Shown here piece by piece: positions 9,198 to 17,884 of a stretch of DNA of 54,633 bases. The number at the start of each line of letters is the position of its first letter. The first letter of the stretch is position 1. The notes under the pieces are model-generated. The model saw nothing but the letters and a program-made list of their open reading frames with translations, was not told the DNA's origin and made no database searches. The stretch is from a virus. The position numbers and the translations under genes are program-made. The stretch lies in the IMG/VR virus record IMGVR_UViG_3300046171_000030, positions 1-54,633 of that record; one strand, 5' to 3'.

Positions 9198-9635
9198 ATG
9201 GCAATCACAACTGCAATGTGTAACAGCTTTAAGACAGAACTTCTTGGCGGTGTCCATGATTTGGATACCGATTCTTTGAAGCTTGCTTTAATTAAAGCAT
9301 CACCATCTGGCACTTATAATGCCAGCACAACTAATTATTCTGATGTAACTGGTAACTCTGATGAGGCATCAGGTACAAACTATTCCGCTGGCGGTCAAGT
9401 ACTTGACGGTGCTGCTATTTCTTTATCCGGTTCAACAGCGATTGTTGACTTTACAGACGAAGTATTTGCTGACGTTACTGTGTCTGCTGACGGTTGTATT
9501 ATTTACAACGCAGGACAAGCTAACAAGGCAATTGCTGTTATTGACTTCGGTGGCACAGTAAGTGCTACTGCTGGTGACTTGACTATTGAATTTCCTGCTG
9601 CTGATGCGAGTAATGCCGTTATTCGGATAGCCTAA
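9198..9635 (+). CDS. Small beta-rich virion protein, 145 aa
   Basis: Starts after AAAGGACGCACAAATC. Its opening MAITTAMCNSFKTELLGGVH is a type I recognise from many marine phage virion clusters, without an assigned function. The rest is Ser/Thr/Ala-rich beta sequence, with alternating hydrophobics. It lies between capsid and tail-adaptor genes, so a head or head-tail joining role is likely. Confidence 0.7.
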   Translation: MAITTAMCNSFKTELLGGVHDLDTDSLKLALIKASPSGTYNASTTNYSDVTGNSDEASGTNYSAGGQVLDGAAISLSGSTAIVDFTDEVFADVTVSADGCIIYNAGQANKAIAVIDFGGTVSATAGDLTIEFPAADASNAVIRIA

Positions 9636-9636
9636 C

Positions 9637-10470
9637 ATGTCTTTCTACGACTCCGCAGATGCTATCTATGGAGTTGCCCAATATGGAGCAGCTTCTTACG
9701 GAGTTGTAGCACCTAATGTTGCTTTAACAGGAGTAAGTGCTACAGGGTCTATTCAACCAGTAGCAACGACAGGGTTTGAAATTGACCTGTCAGAAAAACT
9801 AAATAGTGTATCTGCAGTATCTGCTGTAAATTCTGTAACGGTTAATATAGCCGAAACACTAGCTTCTGTATCTGCTGTAGGTTCTGTTGGAACTGTAAGT
9901 ATAAGCAACACTGTAACGCTATCTGGCGTTGAAGCAACAGGCGCAGTTAATAGTGTAGAAGAAAAACCTACGGAACTACTTGATAGTGTTTCAGCTACAG
10001 GTTCCATAGGAACACTATCTGTAAACTTATCTGTTCCGGTTACAGGCGTTCAGGCAACTGGTTCTGTCAATACCGTAGAAGAAAAACCGACAGAAGTTTT
10101 GAACAGCGTTAGTGCCACAAGTTCAGTTGGTACAGTTCAACCTAATATAGATGAAAAACCTAGTGGCGTATCTGCAACAGGTTCTATCGGTACACCACAG
10201 CCGATAGTTAGTTTTTCAATTAGCCTTACAGGTGTATCCGCTGTCGCTTCGTTTGGAGGTGCAGAGGCAAAAACAACAGAACCTGTAGTTGGCGTAAGTG
10301 CTACTGGCTCTGTGAGAACATTAACCTTATATACCACTGCAGGTATTACAGGTGTACAAGGCACAACAGCACTAGGAACAATTACAAAGACTGCTGTAAT
10401 ATTTAACTTTCAAGCTGTGGCAAATCAATACAGTCGTGTTAGAACAATTAAAATACCACGAGCAGCATAA
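9637..10470 (+). CDS. Repetitive fibre-like virion protein, 277 aa
   Basis: After a short Tyr/Gly-rich start (YGVAQYGAASYGV) the protein is about ten imperfect repeats of 20-25 residues around a core of GVSATGSIGTV, some separated by EEKPTE linkers. Such repeats form extended beta structures in phage fibres and surface proteins. It starts one base after the previous stop and its stop overlaps the next ATG (TAATG). Adhesin or fibre role is inferred from composition; there is no recognisable C-terminal trimerisation domain. Confidence 0.7.
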   Translation: MSFYDSADAIYGVAQYGAASYGVVAPNVALTGVSATGSIQPVATTGFEIDLSEKLNSVSAVSAVNSVTVNIAETLASVSAVGSVGTVSISNTVTLSGVEATGAVNSVEEKPTELLDSVSATGSIGTLSVNLSVPVTGVQATGSVNTVEEKPTEVLNSVSATSSVGTVQPNIDEKPSGVSATGSIGTPQPIVSFSISLTGVSAVASFGGAEAKTTEPVVGVSATGSVRTLTLYTTAGITGVQGTTALGTITKTAVIFNFQAVANQYSRVRTIKIPRAA

Positions 10471-10649
10471 TGACTACAGTAGCAGAAAGAACAATAGACA
10501 TACCGTTTGAAAGTAGGAAAGTGTATATTCCTCGTGGTACAACTTCAGATGACAGAACGGTACTGATTAAGTTTGAAAGCAGAACTGTTTATATAGAAAG
10601 ACAATCTACATCTGCTGAACGTACTGTGATGGTAACGGAGTTATACTAA
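10470..10649 (+). CDS. Small virion-module protein, 59 aa
   Basis: ATG at 10470 overlaps the preceding stop (TAATG) and the TAA at 10647-10649 directly abuts the next ATG. The protein contains an internal duplication of the pattern FESRKVYIPR / FESRTVYIER, two short beta hairpins, between charged stretches. The tight stop-start coupling on both sides supports a real gene. Function unknown; probably part of the same fibre or neck cluster. Confidence 0.65.
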   Translation: MTTVAERTIDIPFESRKVYIPRGTTSDDRTVLIKFESRTVYIERQSTSAERTVMVTELY

Positions 10650-10995
10650 ATGTCGTATCGCTGGCCTATTAAAGATAAAGATGAAACACTGGACTACAGC
10701 GTAGACTGGTCACGATTTCTTGATACTGCAACAATTAGTTCTGTAGAATGGCATGTGCAAACAGACAGCATAGGTAAAACACTCCTTGCATCTGGTCAAG
10801 ACTTAACAACAGCTTCAAGGTGGTGCAGTTACTGACAGTATTCAAAATGTTTCTCAATCAAATACAACTACTGTAGCTACTATTAATCTTGGTAGCGGTG
10901 TAAACAATAGGGAATATACATTTACATGTCGCATGACAGATAGCACAGGCAGTACTGCAGAGCGTACCATTAAGCTACGTATTAGAGAGAAGTAA
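10650..10995 (+). CDS. Small virion protein split by a +1 frameshift
   Basis: From ATG 10650 the frame encodes a typical small phage virion protein (SYRWPIKDKDETLDYSVDWS) but stops at 10833-10835. The next frame continues a matching beta-rich Ser/Thr protein without interruption to TAA 10993-10995 and ends five bases before the next gene. Restoring the frame needs one base skipped near 10818, at TCA-AGG-TGG, giving about 115 residues. Either this is +1 frameshifting at the AGG codon, a real disabling mutation, or a sequencing error. A fibronectin- or Ig-like fold is plausible. Confidence 0.6.
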
Positions 10996-11000
10996 AACAT

Positions 11001-11741
11001 ATGGCATATGATTTTCTTGGCCTAGTAAACGATATTAACAGACGCTTAAACGAAGTTGAACTTACGTCTGTAAATTTTGCTACTGCCGCAGGTTTTTATG
11101 GGCAAGCAAAAGATGCAGTCAATGCTTCAATTCGTTACATCAATCAATCACAGTATGAATGGCCTTATAATCACGTAGAACAAGAGGACACCCTATCTGT
11201 TGGTGTTTCACGTTATCCCTTTCCTACAGACTGCAAAGTAATTGACTTTGATACCTTTAGAATTAAAGAAGATACTACACTAGGTAATAACACAGTAAAA
11301 TTACCTATCTTATCTTATGAAGAATATCTTGACAAGTTTGTAGATCAAGAGTATAATAGTGCTTCGACAACTGTAGGACAGGGTGTTCCTCAATTTGTAT
11401 CACAAGCACCATCACTTGAGTACATCGTAACTCCTGCACCTAACAATGCTTATAAACTTATATATGAATATTACCGTATTCCAGTTGATTTAGCATTGTA
11501 TGATGATGTACCGGGTATTCCTGAACGATTCAGACATATTATTGTAGACGGTGCAATGCACTACGCTTATCTTTTCCGTGGCAATACACAAGATGCGGTA
11601 GTAGCTAAAGAAAAGTTTGAAGAAGGTATTTCACATATGAAGTCTATGCTAATTAATCGCTATACTTATGTGCGTTCTTACCTCATTCAGCAAAACACTG
11701 GTGGCGGTGGTAGAACAGGGTATTCAAGGCTTCCGTTGTAA
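11001..11741 (+). CDS. Head-tail adaptor (tail tubular A-like) protein
   Basis: 246 residues, aromatic-rich and helical, with the local pattern of podovirus adaptor proteins: an N-terminal helix pair (LVNDINRRLNEVEL), a central beta part with conserved-looking PFPTDCKVID, and a C-terminal helix pair (VAKEKFEEGISHMKSML). It immediately precedes the large nozzle-like gene, and the stop overlaps its ATG (TAATGG). In T7-like phages this position is gp11. Function is inferred from order and size. Confidence 0.75.
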   Translation: MAYDFLGLVNDINRRLNEVELTSVNFATAAGFYGQAKDAVNASIRYINQSQYEWPYNHVEQEDTLSVGVSRYPFPTDCKVIDFDTFRIKEDTTLGNNTVKLPILSYEEYLDKFVDQEYNSASTTVGQGVPQFVSQAPSLEYIVTPAPNNAYKLIYEYYRIPVDLALYDDVPGIPERFRHIIVDGAMHYAYLFRGNTQDAVVAKEKFEEGISHMKSMLINRYTYVRSYLIQQNTGGGGRTGYSRLPL

Positions 11742-13918
11742 TGGACAAATGGCAAACTTATCCTGTAGAATTTCGTGGTGGCCTAGTAACAAATTTAAGT
11801 CCTTTACAACAGGGCATAAACTCACCCGGTTCTGCTCGTATCCTTCGTAACTTTGAACCATCCGTTGAGGGTGGTTACAGGCGCATTGAAGGCTATGATA
11901 AGTATGACCCAGCAATTATACCGCCTTATGGTGAGCCTGTTGTACATGGAGATGGACAAAGCGGCACTGGATTAATTATAGGTGCAATACATACTACACC
12001 AGTAGCAGGTGATGGAATATCACTAGATGGTGGATTAGTAGATGGTGCAGCGCAGACAGGTACAAGTTTAGACGTAGATGGTTTAGATGTAGCACCATCA
12101 GCTAATGATACATTTACCATTGCAGGTGACACAACAGTATACACAGTCAGTGCAGCAACGGCTCTTGTAGGTACAGCATCTACTCTAACAATTACACCAG
12201 CTATTACAGTAGCACCTGCAGATAACGCAGTTCTTTCGTTTAGATATACTATAGCATCTGGTGGCGTATCTTTTGATGCTACAAATAATAGAGCAACACT
12301 TACGCTAGATCAGACAATGGTGGTTAACCCATCAAACGCAGACGTAGTTACCTTTGTAAGCACCATATCTGATTATAATGCAATTGGTGTAGCAAGCTGG
12401 GAAGACCAAGCAATTATAGCTAAAAATGCAGATGTGTTTAAAACATCCGGCAACGGCTTTACAAAAATAAATGTATACGACTACGGCGCACCACTTGTAA
12501 ACGGAGCAAGTCAAACAGGAAGCAGCTTAGTTGTAGATGGCATTACAGGTATACCACAAGCAGGTGACGTATTTAAGATTGCAGGAATTGACCTTGTATA
12601 TACAGTAACTGCAGACGCAACTGTAACAAGTGGGGCAGCAACATTAGCAATTAACCCAGCACTTGCAAGTAGCCCAGCAGATAATGCTGTAATTACATTT
12701 ATCTCTCTCAACAGAGAAGGTGCTAACAAAGTAAGATTTGCTAAATATAATTTTAGTGGCACTGAAAAAATAGCAATTGTAGATGGTGCTAATCCACCTG
12801 CGCTATACGATAACAATGACTTTATAGTATTAAATAGCGCACCTGCAGATGTAGTAAGTGCTACACACGTAGTAGAACATAAGAAGTCATTGTTTTTTGG
12901 TAAGGGTACTACACTAGCTTTTACAGCACCATACGCTGATGACAGTTTTGATGTAGCTGCTGGTTCGGGTTCTATTAACGTAGGCGGCACAATAACAGGA
13001 CTGGTTGTTTTTCGTAATCAGCTGATTATTTTTACAGAGAAAAACATTCAGCAGTTACTCGGTAACACACTTGCAGACTTTAATCTGCAGCCAATCACAA
13101 GAGATATAGGTTGCCTTGAAGGTGACACAATACAAGAGATTGGCGGGGATGTAATGTTCCTTGCACCAGATGGGTTAAGACTTTTAAGTGCAACAGAACG
13201 AATTGGCGACTTTGGACTTGCTTCAGTATCTAAAGTTATTCAGCCAAACATGACTAAGTTTATTGCAGCAAACACAAACTTTACTAGCTGTGTAATTCGT
13301 GAAAAGTCACAATACAGAATATTAGGCTTTAACACTAACATTACACAAGAAAATGCTCAAGGCATTATTGCCACACAGTTTGCTGAACAAGGCGGTGCTG
13401 GTACAGGATTTGCAGAAACACGTGGTATACGTGCTTATGTAGCAGACAGTAATTACAATGAAGCCGTAGAGGTTGTACTGTTTGCAAATGATGATGGTTA
13501 TCTATATCAAATGGAAGCAGGTAATAGTTTTGACGGACTTAATATCCAAACTACATTTGCTACACCGCATTTGCCAATTCAAGACCCACGAGTACGCAAG
13601 ACATTTTACAAATTATTTCTTTACACAGACCCACAAGGTAGTGTAAACTTTGATGTAAGTCTTAAACTAGATTTTGATACACAAGGAACTATTCAGCCTG
13701 CTCCAATTTCATTTGCAAACACATCTGGTGTTGTAGGTTTTTACGGAGGAGGCACATTTGGAACTACAAGCTACGGAACAAAACTGTTAAAGTTATTTGA
13801 AACACAGATTGTAGGTTCAGGATTTGCCGTTTCATTTCAGTTTGAATCAGACGGCACAGACCCACCATTTTCACTGGATGCAATCACAGTTGAGTATGGT
13901 ATTCATGACAGAAGGTAG
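11741..13918 (+). CDS. Tail nozzle (tail tubular B-like) protein, 725 aa
   Basis: The opening (FRGGLVTNLSPLQQGINSPG, then LRNFEPSVEGGYRRIEG) is a hallmark I associate with short-tail nozzle or stabilisation proteins. The chain is beta-rich throughout, consistent with a propeller-type nozzle. Two related insertions, about residues 95-165 and 247-310, share the order DG, AGD, F-I-AG, VYTV, A-TLTI-PA, APADNAV-F and probably arose by duplication. It follows the adaptor with overlapping stop and start. Likely forms the lower tail tube through which DNA leaves. Confidence 0.8.
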   Translation: MDKWQTYPVEFRGGLVTNLSPLQQGINSPGSARILRNFEPSVEGGYRRIEGYDKYDPAIIPPYGEPVVHGDGQSGTGLIIGAIHTTPVAGDGISLDGGLVDGAAQTGTSLDVDGLDVAPSANDTFTIAGDTTVYTVSAATALVGTASTLTITPAITVAPADNAVLSFRYTIASGGVSFDATNNRATLTLDQTMVVNPSNADVVTFVSTISDYNAIGVASWEDQAIIAKNADVFKTSGNGFTKINVYDYGAPLVNGASQTGSSLVVDGITGIPQAGDVFKIAGIDLVYTVTADATVTSGAATLAINPALASSPADNAVITFISLNREGANKVRFAKYNFSGTEKIAIVDGANPPALYDNNDFIVLNSAPADVVSATHVVEHKKSLFFGKGTTLAFTAPYADDSFDVAAGSGSINVGGTITGLVVFRNQLIIFTEKNIQQLLGNTLADFNLQPITRDIGCLEGDTIQEIGGDVMFLAPDGLRLLSATERIGDFGLASVSKVIQPNMTKFIAANTNFTSCVIREKSQYRILGFNTNITQENAQGIIATQFAEQGGAGTGFAETRGIRAYVADSNYNEAVEVVLFANDDGYLYQMEAGNSFDGLNIQTTFATPHLPIQDPRVRKTFYKLFLYTDPQGSVNFDVSLKLDFDTQGTIQPAPISFANTSGVVGFYGGGTFGTTSYGTKLLKLFETQIVGSGFAVSFQFESDGTDPPFSLDAITVEYGIHDRR

Positions 13919-13926
13919 AGGACACT

Positions 13927-16900
13927 ATGGGTACAGGCTACACTCGTAACGACACCAGTAATAACATTGCTGATGGTAACATTATTAATGCGTCAGACCT
14001 TGATGGTGAATTTGATGCGGTAGAATCCGCATTTAACTCCAGTACAGGTCATACGCACGATGGCACAGCCGCAGAAGGTGGAGCAATCACAGTTGTTGGT
14101 CCAGTACAAGACCTTGTTGTAAGTGCCACCGAAGTTAAACCAAAAACAACAAATACACTTGACTTGGGTACATCAGCTTTGTTGTACAAAGATGCGTACC
14201 TGCAAGGCAATATGTATTTCCGTGATACTGCACTTAAAATTGTATCTAGTGCAGATGGTCAACTTGATATTGATGCCGATGTTGAACTGGAACTTGTAGC
14301 CCCCACAGTTGACATTGATGCCTCTACCGCTGTAACTATTGACACTGCCACACTCACAATCACAGGTTCTGCTAATGTAGTTGGTGACCTAGACGTTGAC
14401 AATATCAACATCAATGGCAACACCATCATCAGCACAGACACCAATGGCAACATTGCCCTGACACCTAATGGAACAGGCGAAGTTGACATCAGCAAAGTAG
14501 ACATCGACAGTGGTGCTATTGATGGCACTATTATCGGTGCATCTTCTGCTGCCGCAATTACAGGTACTACAATTACAGGTACATCCTTTGTGACATCAGG
14601 TGATATGACCTTTGGCGACAACGACAAGGCTGTCTTTGGTGCTGGGTCTGACCTTGAAATTTATCACGATGGCACTGAAAACGTAATAGACAGCAACGCA
14701 GGCACATTGGTTTTGCGTTCTGCTGGTGCTGGAACTATTGAAATGCGTGACCAAAGTTCACAGGTTTTAGCACAATTTAATGATAACAGTGACGTAAAGT
14801 TATACTATAATAACAATGAAAAACTCGCCACCACCGCCACAGGCATTGATGTCACAGGCACAGCAGTCACAGACGGCCTCACAGTAGCTGGTAATGTCAG
14901 TGTTGACGGCGGCACAATCAAGCTGGACGGTAACTATCCGACTGGTACAGGCAACGTGGCGTTGGGTGATGCTGCGCTTGATGATGGCAGCTTATCTGGT
15001 AGTTACAACACTGCTATAGGTGGGAATGTTCTTACTTTACACACTAGTGGCAGTTACAACACTGGAACTGGTTATGGTGCTTTAGCTAGCAACACAACAG
15101 GGTCTAGTAATGTATCCGTTGGTACTAACTCTTTACTAAACAACACCACCGCCAGCAACAACACTGCGATAGGTTATGCCGCACTCTTCGCAAACACCAC
15201 TGGCGCATCCAATACGGCGGTTGGTTCGGGTGCTATGCAAAATACCACCACAGGGGCAACAAATGCAGCCTTTGGTAAGGATACTTTGGCTGTAAACACT
15301 ACTGGCACAGATAACTCTGCGTTTGGACAGGGGGCTTTATACAGTAACACGACTGCAAATAACAATACGGCTGTTGGTAAATCGGCACTAAACGCAAACA
15401 CCACTGGTGCAGGAAACGTAGGGCTTGGAGCCTACGCAATGCAAGCAACAACAACTGGGCAGCATAACGTCTCTGTTGGTCTTAGTTCAATGTATTATAA
15501 TACAACAGGCCAATACAACGTAGCCATAGGCACATCTGCGCTTGAAAGAAACACCACCGCATCCAACAACACAGCAATTGGATATCAGTCTGCCTATAGT
15601 AATACTACTGGTTCGCCTATAACTGCTATAGGTCGCAAAGCACTCTACAGCAACACCTCTGGTGCAGATAATACAGCATTAGGTCGTAACGCTTTATTTT
15701 ACAATACTACAGGAGCAGACAATACTTCTTCTGGTAATGAAGCTATGCAAGCTAACACTACAGGTAGTTTTAATACAGCATATGGCTCTGATGCCTTGAG
15801 AGCAAACACCACCGCAAACAACAACACCGCTGTGGGCTATCAGGCTGGGTACAGTATTACTACTGGTGGAAACAACGTACTACTCGGTTTGCAAGCTGGC
15901 TTAACAAGTACAACTGGTGGTCAAAACGTATTTATTGGAGATAGACCTGCGTTTGAAGGTGTAGTAACAGGAAGCAACAACGTTGGCATTGGCTCATTTT
16001 CGTTAAGAAGAGCAACCAGTGCTACTATAAATGTTGGTGTCGGCGACCAAACTCTTCAGGCAACTACGACAGGCAACTACAACACTGCTTTAGGTGGTCA
16101 AGCACTGTATTCCAACACTACCGCATCCAACAACACGGCAGTGGGTTATCAGTCGCTAGATGCAAACACTACTGGCGGGTTAAATACTGCTGTTGGTTCA
16201 ACCGCTTTGTCTGCGGTAACAACAGGCAATAACAACACTGCTGTCGGTGCGTTTGCTTTGGATGCTTCAACAGGTTCTGGAAATACTGGAGTTGGGTCTG
16301 GTACTTTAGGAAGTTCAAGTAACTCCGCAAATAATAATACTGCTGTGGGTTTTGATGCTATGAACGGTACGACATCAGGACATTCAAACGTAGCTATAGG
16401 ACATGTAGCATTTGACGCAAACACAACAGGCTATCAAAACGTAGCTGTAGGTCGTCACGCTCTTGGCGCAAACACCACTGCAAATTTGAACACTGCTCTT
16501 GGTAATGAGGCACTGTTTGCAAACACTACTGGCACGTTAAATACTGCTGTTGGCGCACAGGCACTTGACGCAAACACCACCGCAGGCAACAATACGGCTG
16601 TTGGTTATGCAGCTATGTCCTTAAACACAACAGGCGCACAAAATACAGCACTTGGTCGTCAAGCCCTCTACTCCAACACCACCGCATCCAACAACACGGC
16701 AGTGGGGTATCAGGCTGGTTATTATGTAACCACAGGTTCTAAAAACACCATTGTCGGTGTCTACAACGGCAATCAAGGTGGCCTAGACATCCGCACATCC
16801 AGCAACAACATCGTGCTGTCAGACGGCGATGGTAATCCTAGATTTTCAGGTGATGCTGTTGGTAGATTTTACCTTAGGCATAATGGTGCAGCCCCATCCA

Positions 16901-17382
16901 CAGGAACTCCTGCTGCGTTAAACATTAGACGGAGTGACACTTCTAGAATTATCGCTACACAAAATGGGTCAAGTGATACACTTCAATATCATCATGTTTT
17001 TCTTAACACCTCCGCTAGTATTGTAGGTACCATTGCTGTAAACTCATCTGCTACTGCCTACAATACATCATCCGACTACCGCCTCAAGGAAAATGTAATT
17101 GACTTAACTGGCGCAGCAGACCGTGTTCAGCAACTTGCACCAAAGCGGTTTAACTTCATCGCAGATACCGACAAGACTGTTGACGGTTTTCTTGCCCACG
17201 AAGTCGCTGATATTGTGCCAGAAGCAATCACAGGTGAAAAAGATGCAGTTGACGAAGATGGCAACCCAGAATATCAAGGGATAGATCAATCTAAAATCGT
17301 TCCACTGCTAACCGCAGCATTGCAGGAAGCACTAACAAAGATTGACGCATTAGAGGCTAGAGTAGCCGCACTTGAGTCCTAA
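13927..17382 (+). CDS. Tail fibre with 17-residue repeats and S74 intramolecular chaperone
   Basis: 1151 residues. The first 70 residues are probably the virion-binding part, then beta-rich segments (about 70-340), then 35 tandem 17-residue repeats (343-939), then a short cap and a C-terminal peptidase S74 domain from SSDYRLKENV to the end. In that family the domain trimerises the fibre and cuts itself off at the Ser-Asp site, helped by the Lys in RLKEN; all of these are present. The last residues form a coiled coil (IDALEARVAALES). It is the main candidate for host receptor binding, with a GAGGACACT leader before the ATG. Confidence 0.92.
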   Translation: MGTGYTRNDTSNNIADGNIINASDLDGEFDAVESAFNSSTGHTHDGTAAEGGAITVVGPVQDLVVSATEVKPKTTNTLDLGTSALLYKDAYLQGNMYFRDTALKIVSSADGQLDIDADVELELVAPTVDIDASTAVTIDTATLTITGSANVVGDLDVDNININGNTIISTDTNGNIALTPNGTGEVDISKVDIDSGAIDGTIIGASSAAAITGTTITGTSFVTSGDMTFGDNDKAVFGAGSDLEIYHDGTENVIDSNAGTLVLRSAGAGTIEMRDQSSQVLAQFNDNSDVKLYYNNNEKLATTATGIDVTGTAVTDGLTVAGNVSVDGGTIKLDGNYPTGTGNVALGDAALDDGSLSGSYNTAIGGNVLTLHTSGSYNTGTGYGALASNTTGSSNVSVGTNSLLNNTTASNNTAIGYAALFANTTGASNTAVGSGAMQNTTTGATNAAFGKDTLAVNTTGTDNSAFGQGALYSNTTANNNTAVGKSALNANTTGAGNVGLGAYAMQATTTGQHNVSVGLSSMYYNTTGQYNVAIGTSALERNTTASNNTAIGYQSAYSNTTGSPITAIGRKALYSNTSGADNTALGRNALFYNTTGADNTSSGNEAMQANTTGSFNTAYGSDALRANTTANNNTAVGYQAGYSITTGGNNVLLGLQAGLTSTTGGQNVFIGDRPAFEGVVTGSNNVGIGSFSLRRATSATINVGVGDQTLQATTTGNYNTALGGQALYSNTTASNNTAVGYQSLDANTTGGLNTAVGSTALSAVTTGNNNTAVGAFALDASTGSGNTGVGSGTLGSSSNSANNNTAVGFDAMNGTTSGHSNVAIGHVAFDANTTGYQNVAVGRHALGANTTANLNTALGNEALFANTTGTLNTAVGAQALDANTTAGNNTAVGYAAMSLNTTGAQNTALGRQALYSNTTASNNTAVGYQAGYYVTTGSKNTIVGVYNGNQGGLDIRTSSNNIVLSDGDGNPRFSGDAVGRFYLRHNGAAPSTGTPAALNIRRSDTSRIIATQNGSSDTLQYHHVFLNTSASIVGTIAVNSSATAYNTSSDYRLKENVIDLTGAADRVQQLAPKRFNFIADTDKTVDGFLAHEVADIVPEAITGEKDAVDEDGNPEYQGIDQSKIVPLLTAALQEALTKIDALEARVAALES
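14953..16743 (+). repeat. 35 tandem 51-base repeats inside the fibre gene
   Basis: The encoded unit is N-T-A-V-G-x-x-A-L-x-x-N-T-T-x-x-x, 17 residues or 51 bases, repeated about 35 times with few length changes. Several units share near-identical DNA, such as the stretch coding NTTASNNTAVGYQ near 15551, 16118 and 16676. This favours slippage or recombination that could change fibre length. The pattern resembles the stacked short repeats of YadA-type adhesin heads, which have units of 14-15 residues. Confidence 0.9.
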
Positions 17383-17402
17383 TAATTTACAAGGAGTATA
17401 AA

Positions 17403-17645
17403 ATGGACGAACTAACAGCAGAACAAATCGCACAGCACTACACAGCAATGGGTCACAGCGTTGACCTCATCAATGCTATCATTGCTGGTGAGGCTATGGC
17501 AGACGATGATGCAGCAGATAAGCAGGACTGTGTAAACAGGAATGTTGAGCATCTGGAACTCATGGTTGCTAAGGACTTCTGGGGTTCAGAAGACATGACA
17601 GCAGCCAACGCCGCTATCTCTGCTGGCAACTCCTACACAGCGTAG
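17403..17645 (+). CDS. Small acidic protein after the tail fibre, 80 aa
   Basis: Strong AAGGAGTATAAA ribosome site. Acidic helical protein with a Cys and a Trp (VAKDFWGSEDM). It resembles small genes commonly placed after S74 fibres in marine phages, where a fibre-assembly or chaperone function has been supposed. I know of no proven function. Confidence 0.7.
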   Translation: MDELTAEQIAQHYTAMGHSVDLINAIIAGEAMADDDAADKQDCVNRNVEHLELMVAKDFWGSEDMTAANAAISAGNSYTA

Positions 17646-17655
17646 GGGTTGACCA

Positions 17656-17880
17656 GTGGAAATGACCAGCTTGATAGACATGTTACTTGGCCTAGTGTTG
17701 GCTGGTGGTGCGTGGTGGGCTAATGGCGTGAGCCAAGAACAAAAGCGCATCGAAATCTTGTTGAATAAAACAAGAGAAGACTATGCAACTCGCATGGAAC
17801 TACGTGACGATATGCGGCAGGTCATGGAAGCCTTGCATCGTGTAGAGGATAAGTTGGACAAAGTATTGAGTAGGGATTAA
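17656..17880 (+). CDS. Membrane-anchored coiled-coil protein
   Basis: One N-terminal transmembrane helix (LIDMLLGLVLAGGAWWANGV) followed by about 50 residues of charged coiled coil (RMELRDDMRQVMEALHRVEDKLDKVL). The GTG at 17656 has GGGG upstream; the ATG at 17662 is equally possible. The single-helix plus coil layout is seen in XhlA-like and similar holin-associated proteins. The protein at 51565 has the same design. Lysis or membrane-contact role inferred. Confidence 0.7.
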   Translation: MEMTSLIDMLLGLVLAGGAWWANGVSQEQKRIEILLNKTREDYATRMELRDDMRQVMEALHRVEDKLDKVLSRD

Positions 17881-17884
17881 GTGA

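Noticed and set aside
14953-16743. Regularly spaced repeats that could suggest a CRISPR array
   Set aside because: The repeats are in frame, code for a fibre solenoid and vary within each unit; there is no constant repeat with unique spacers.
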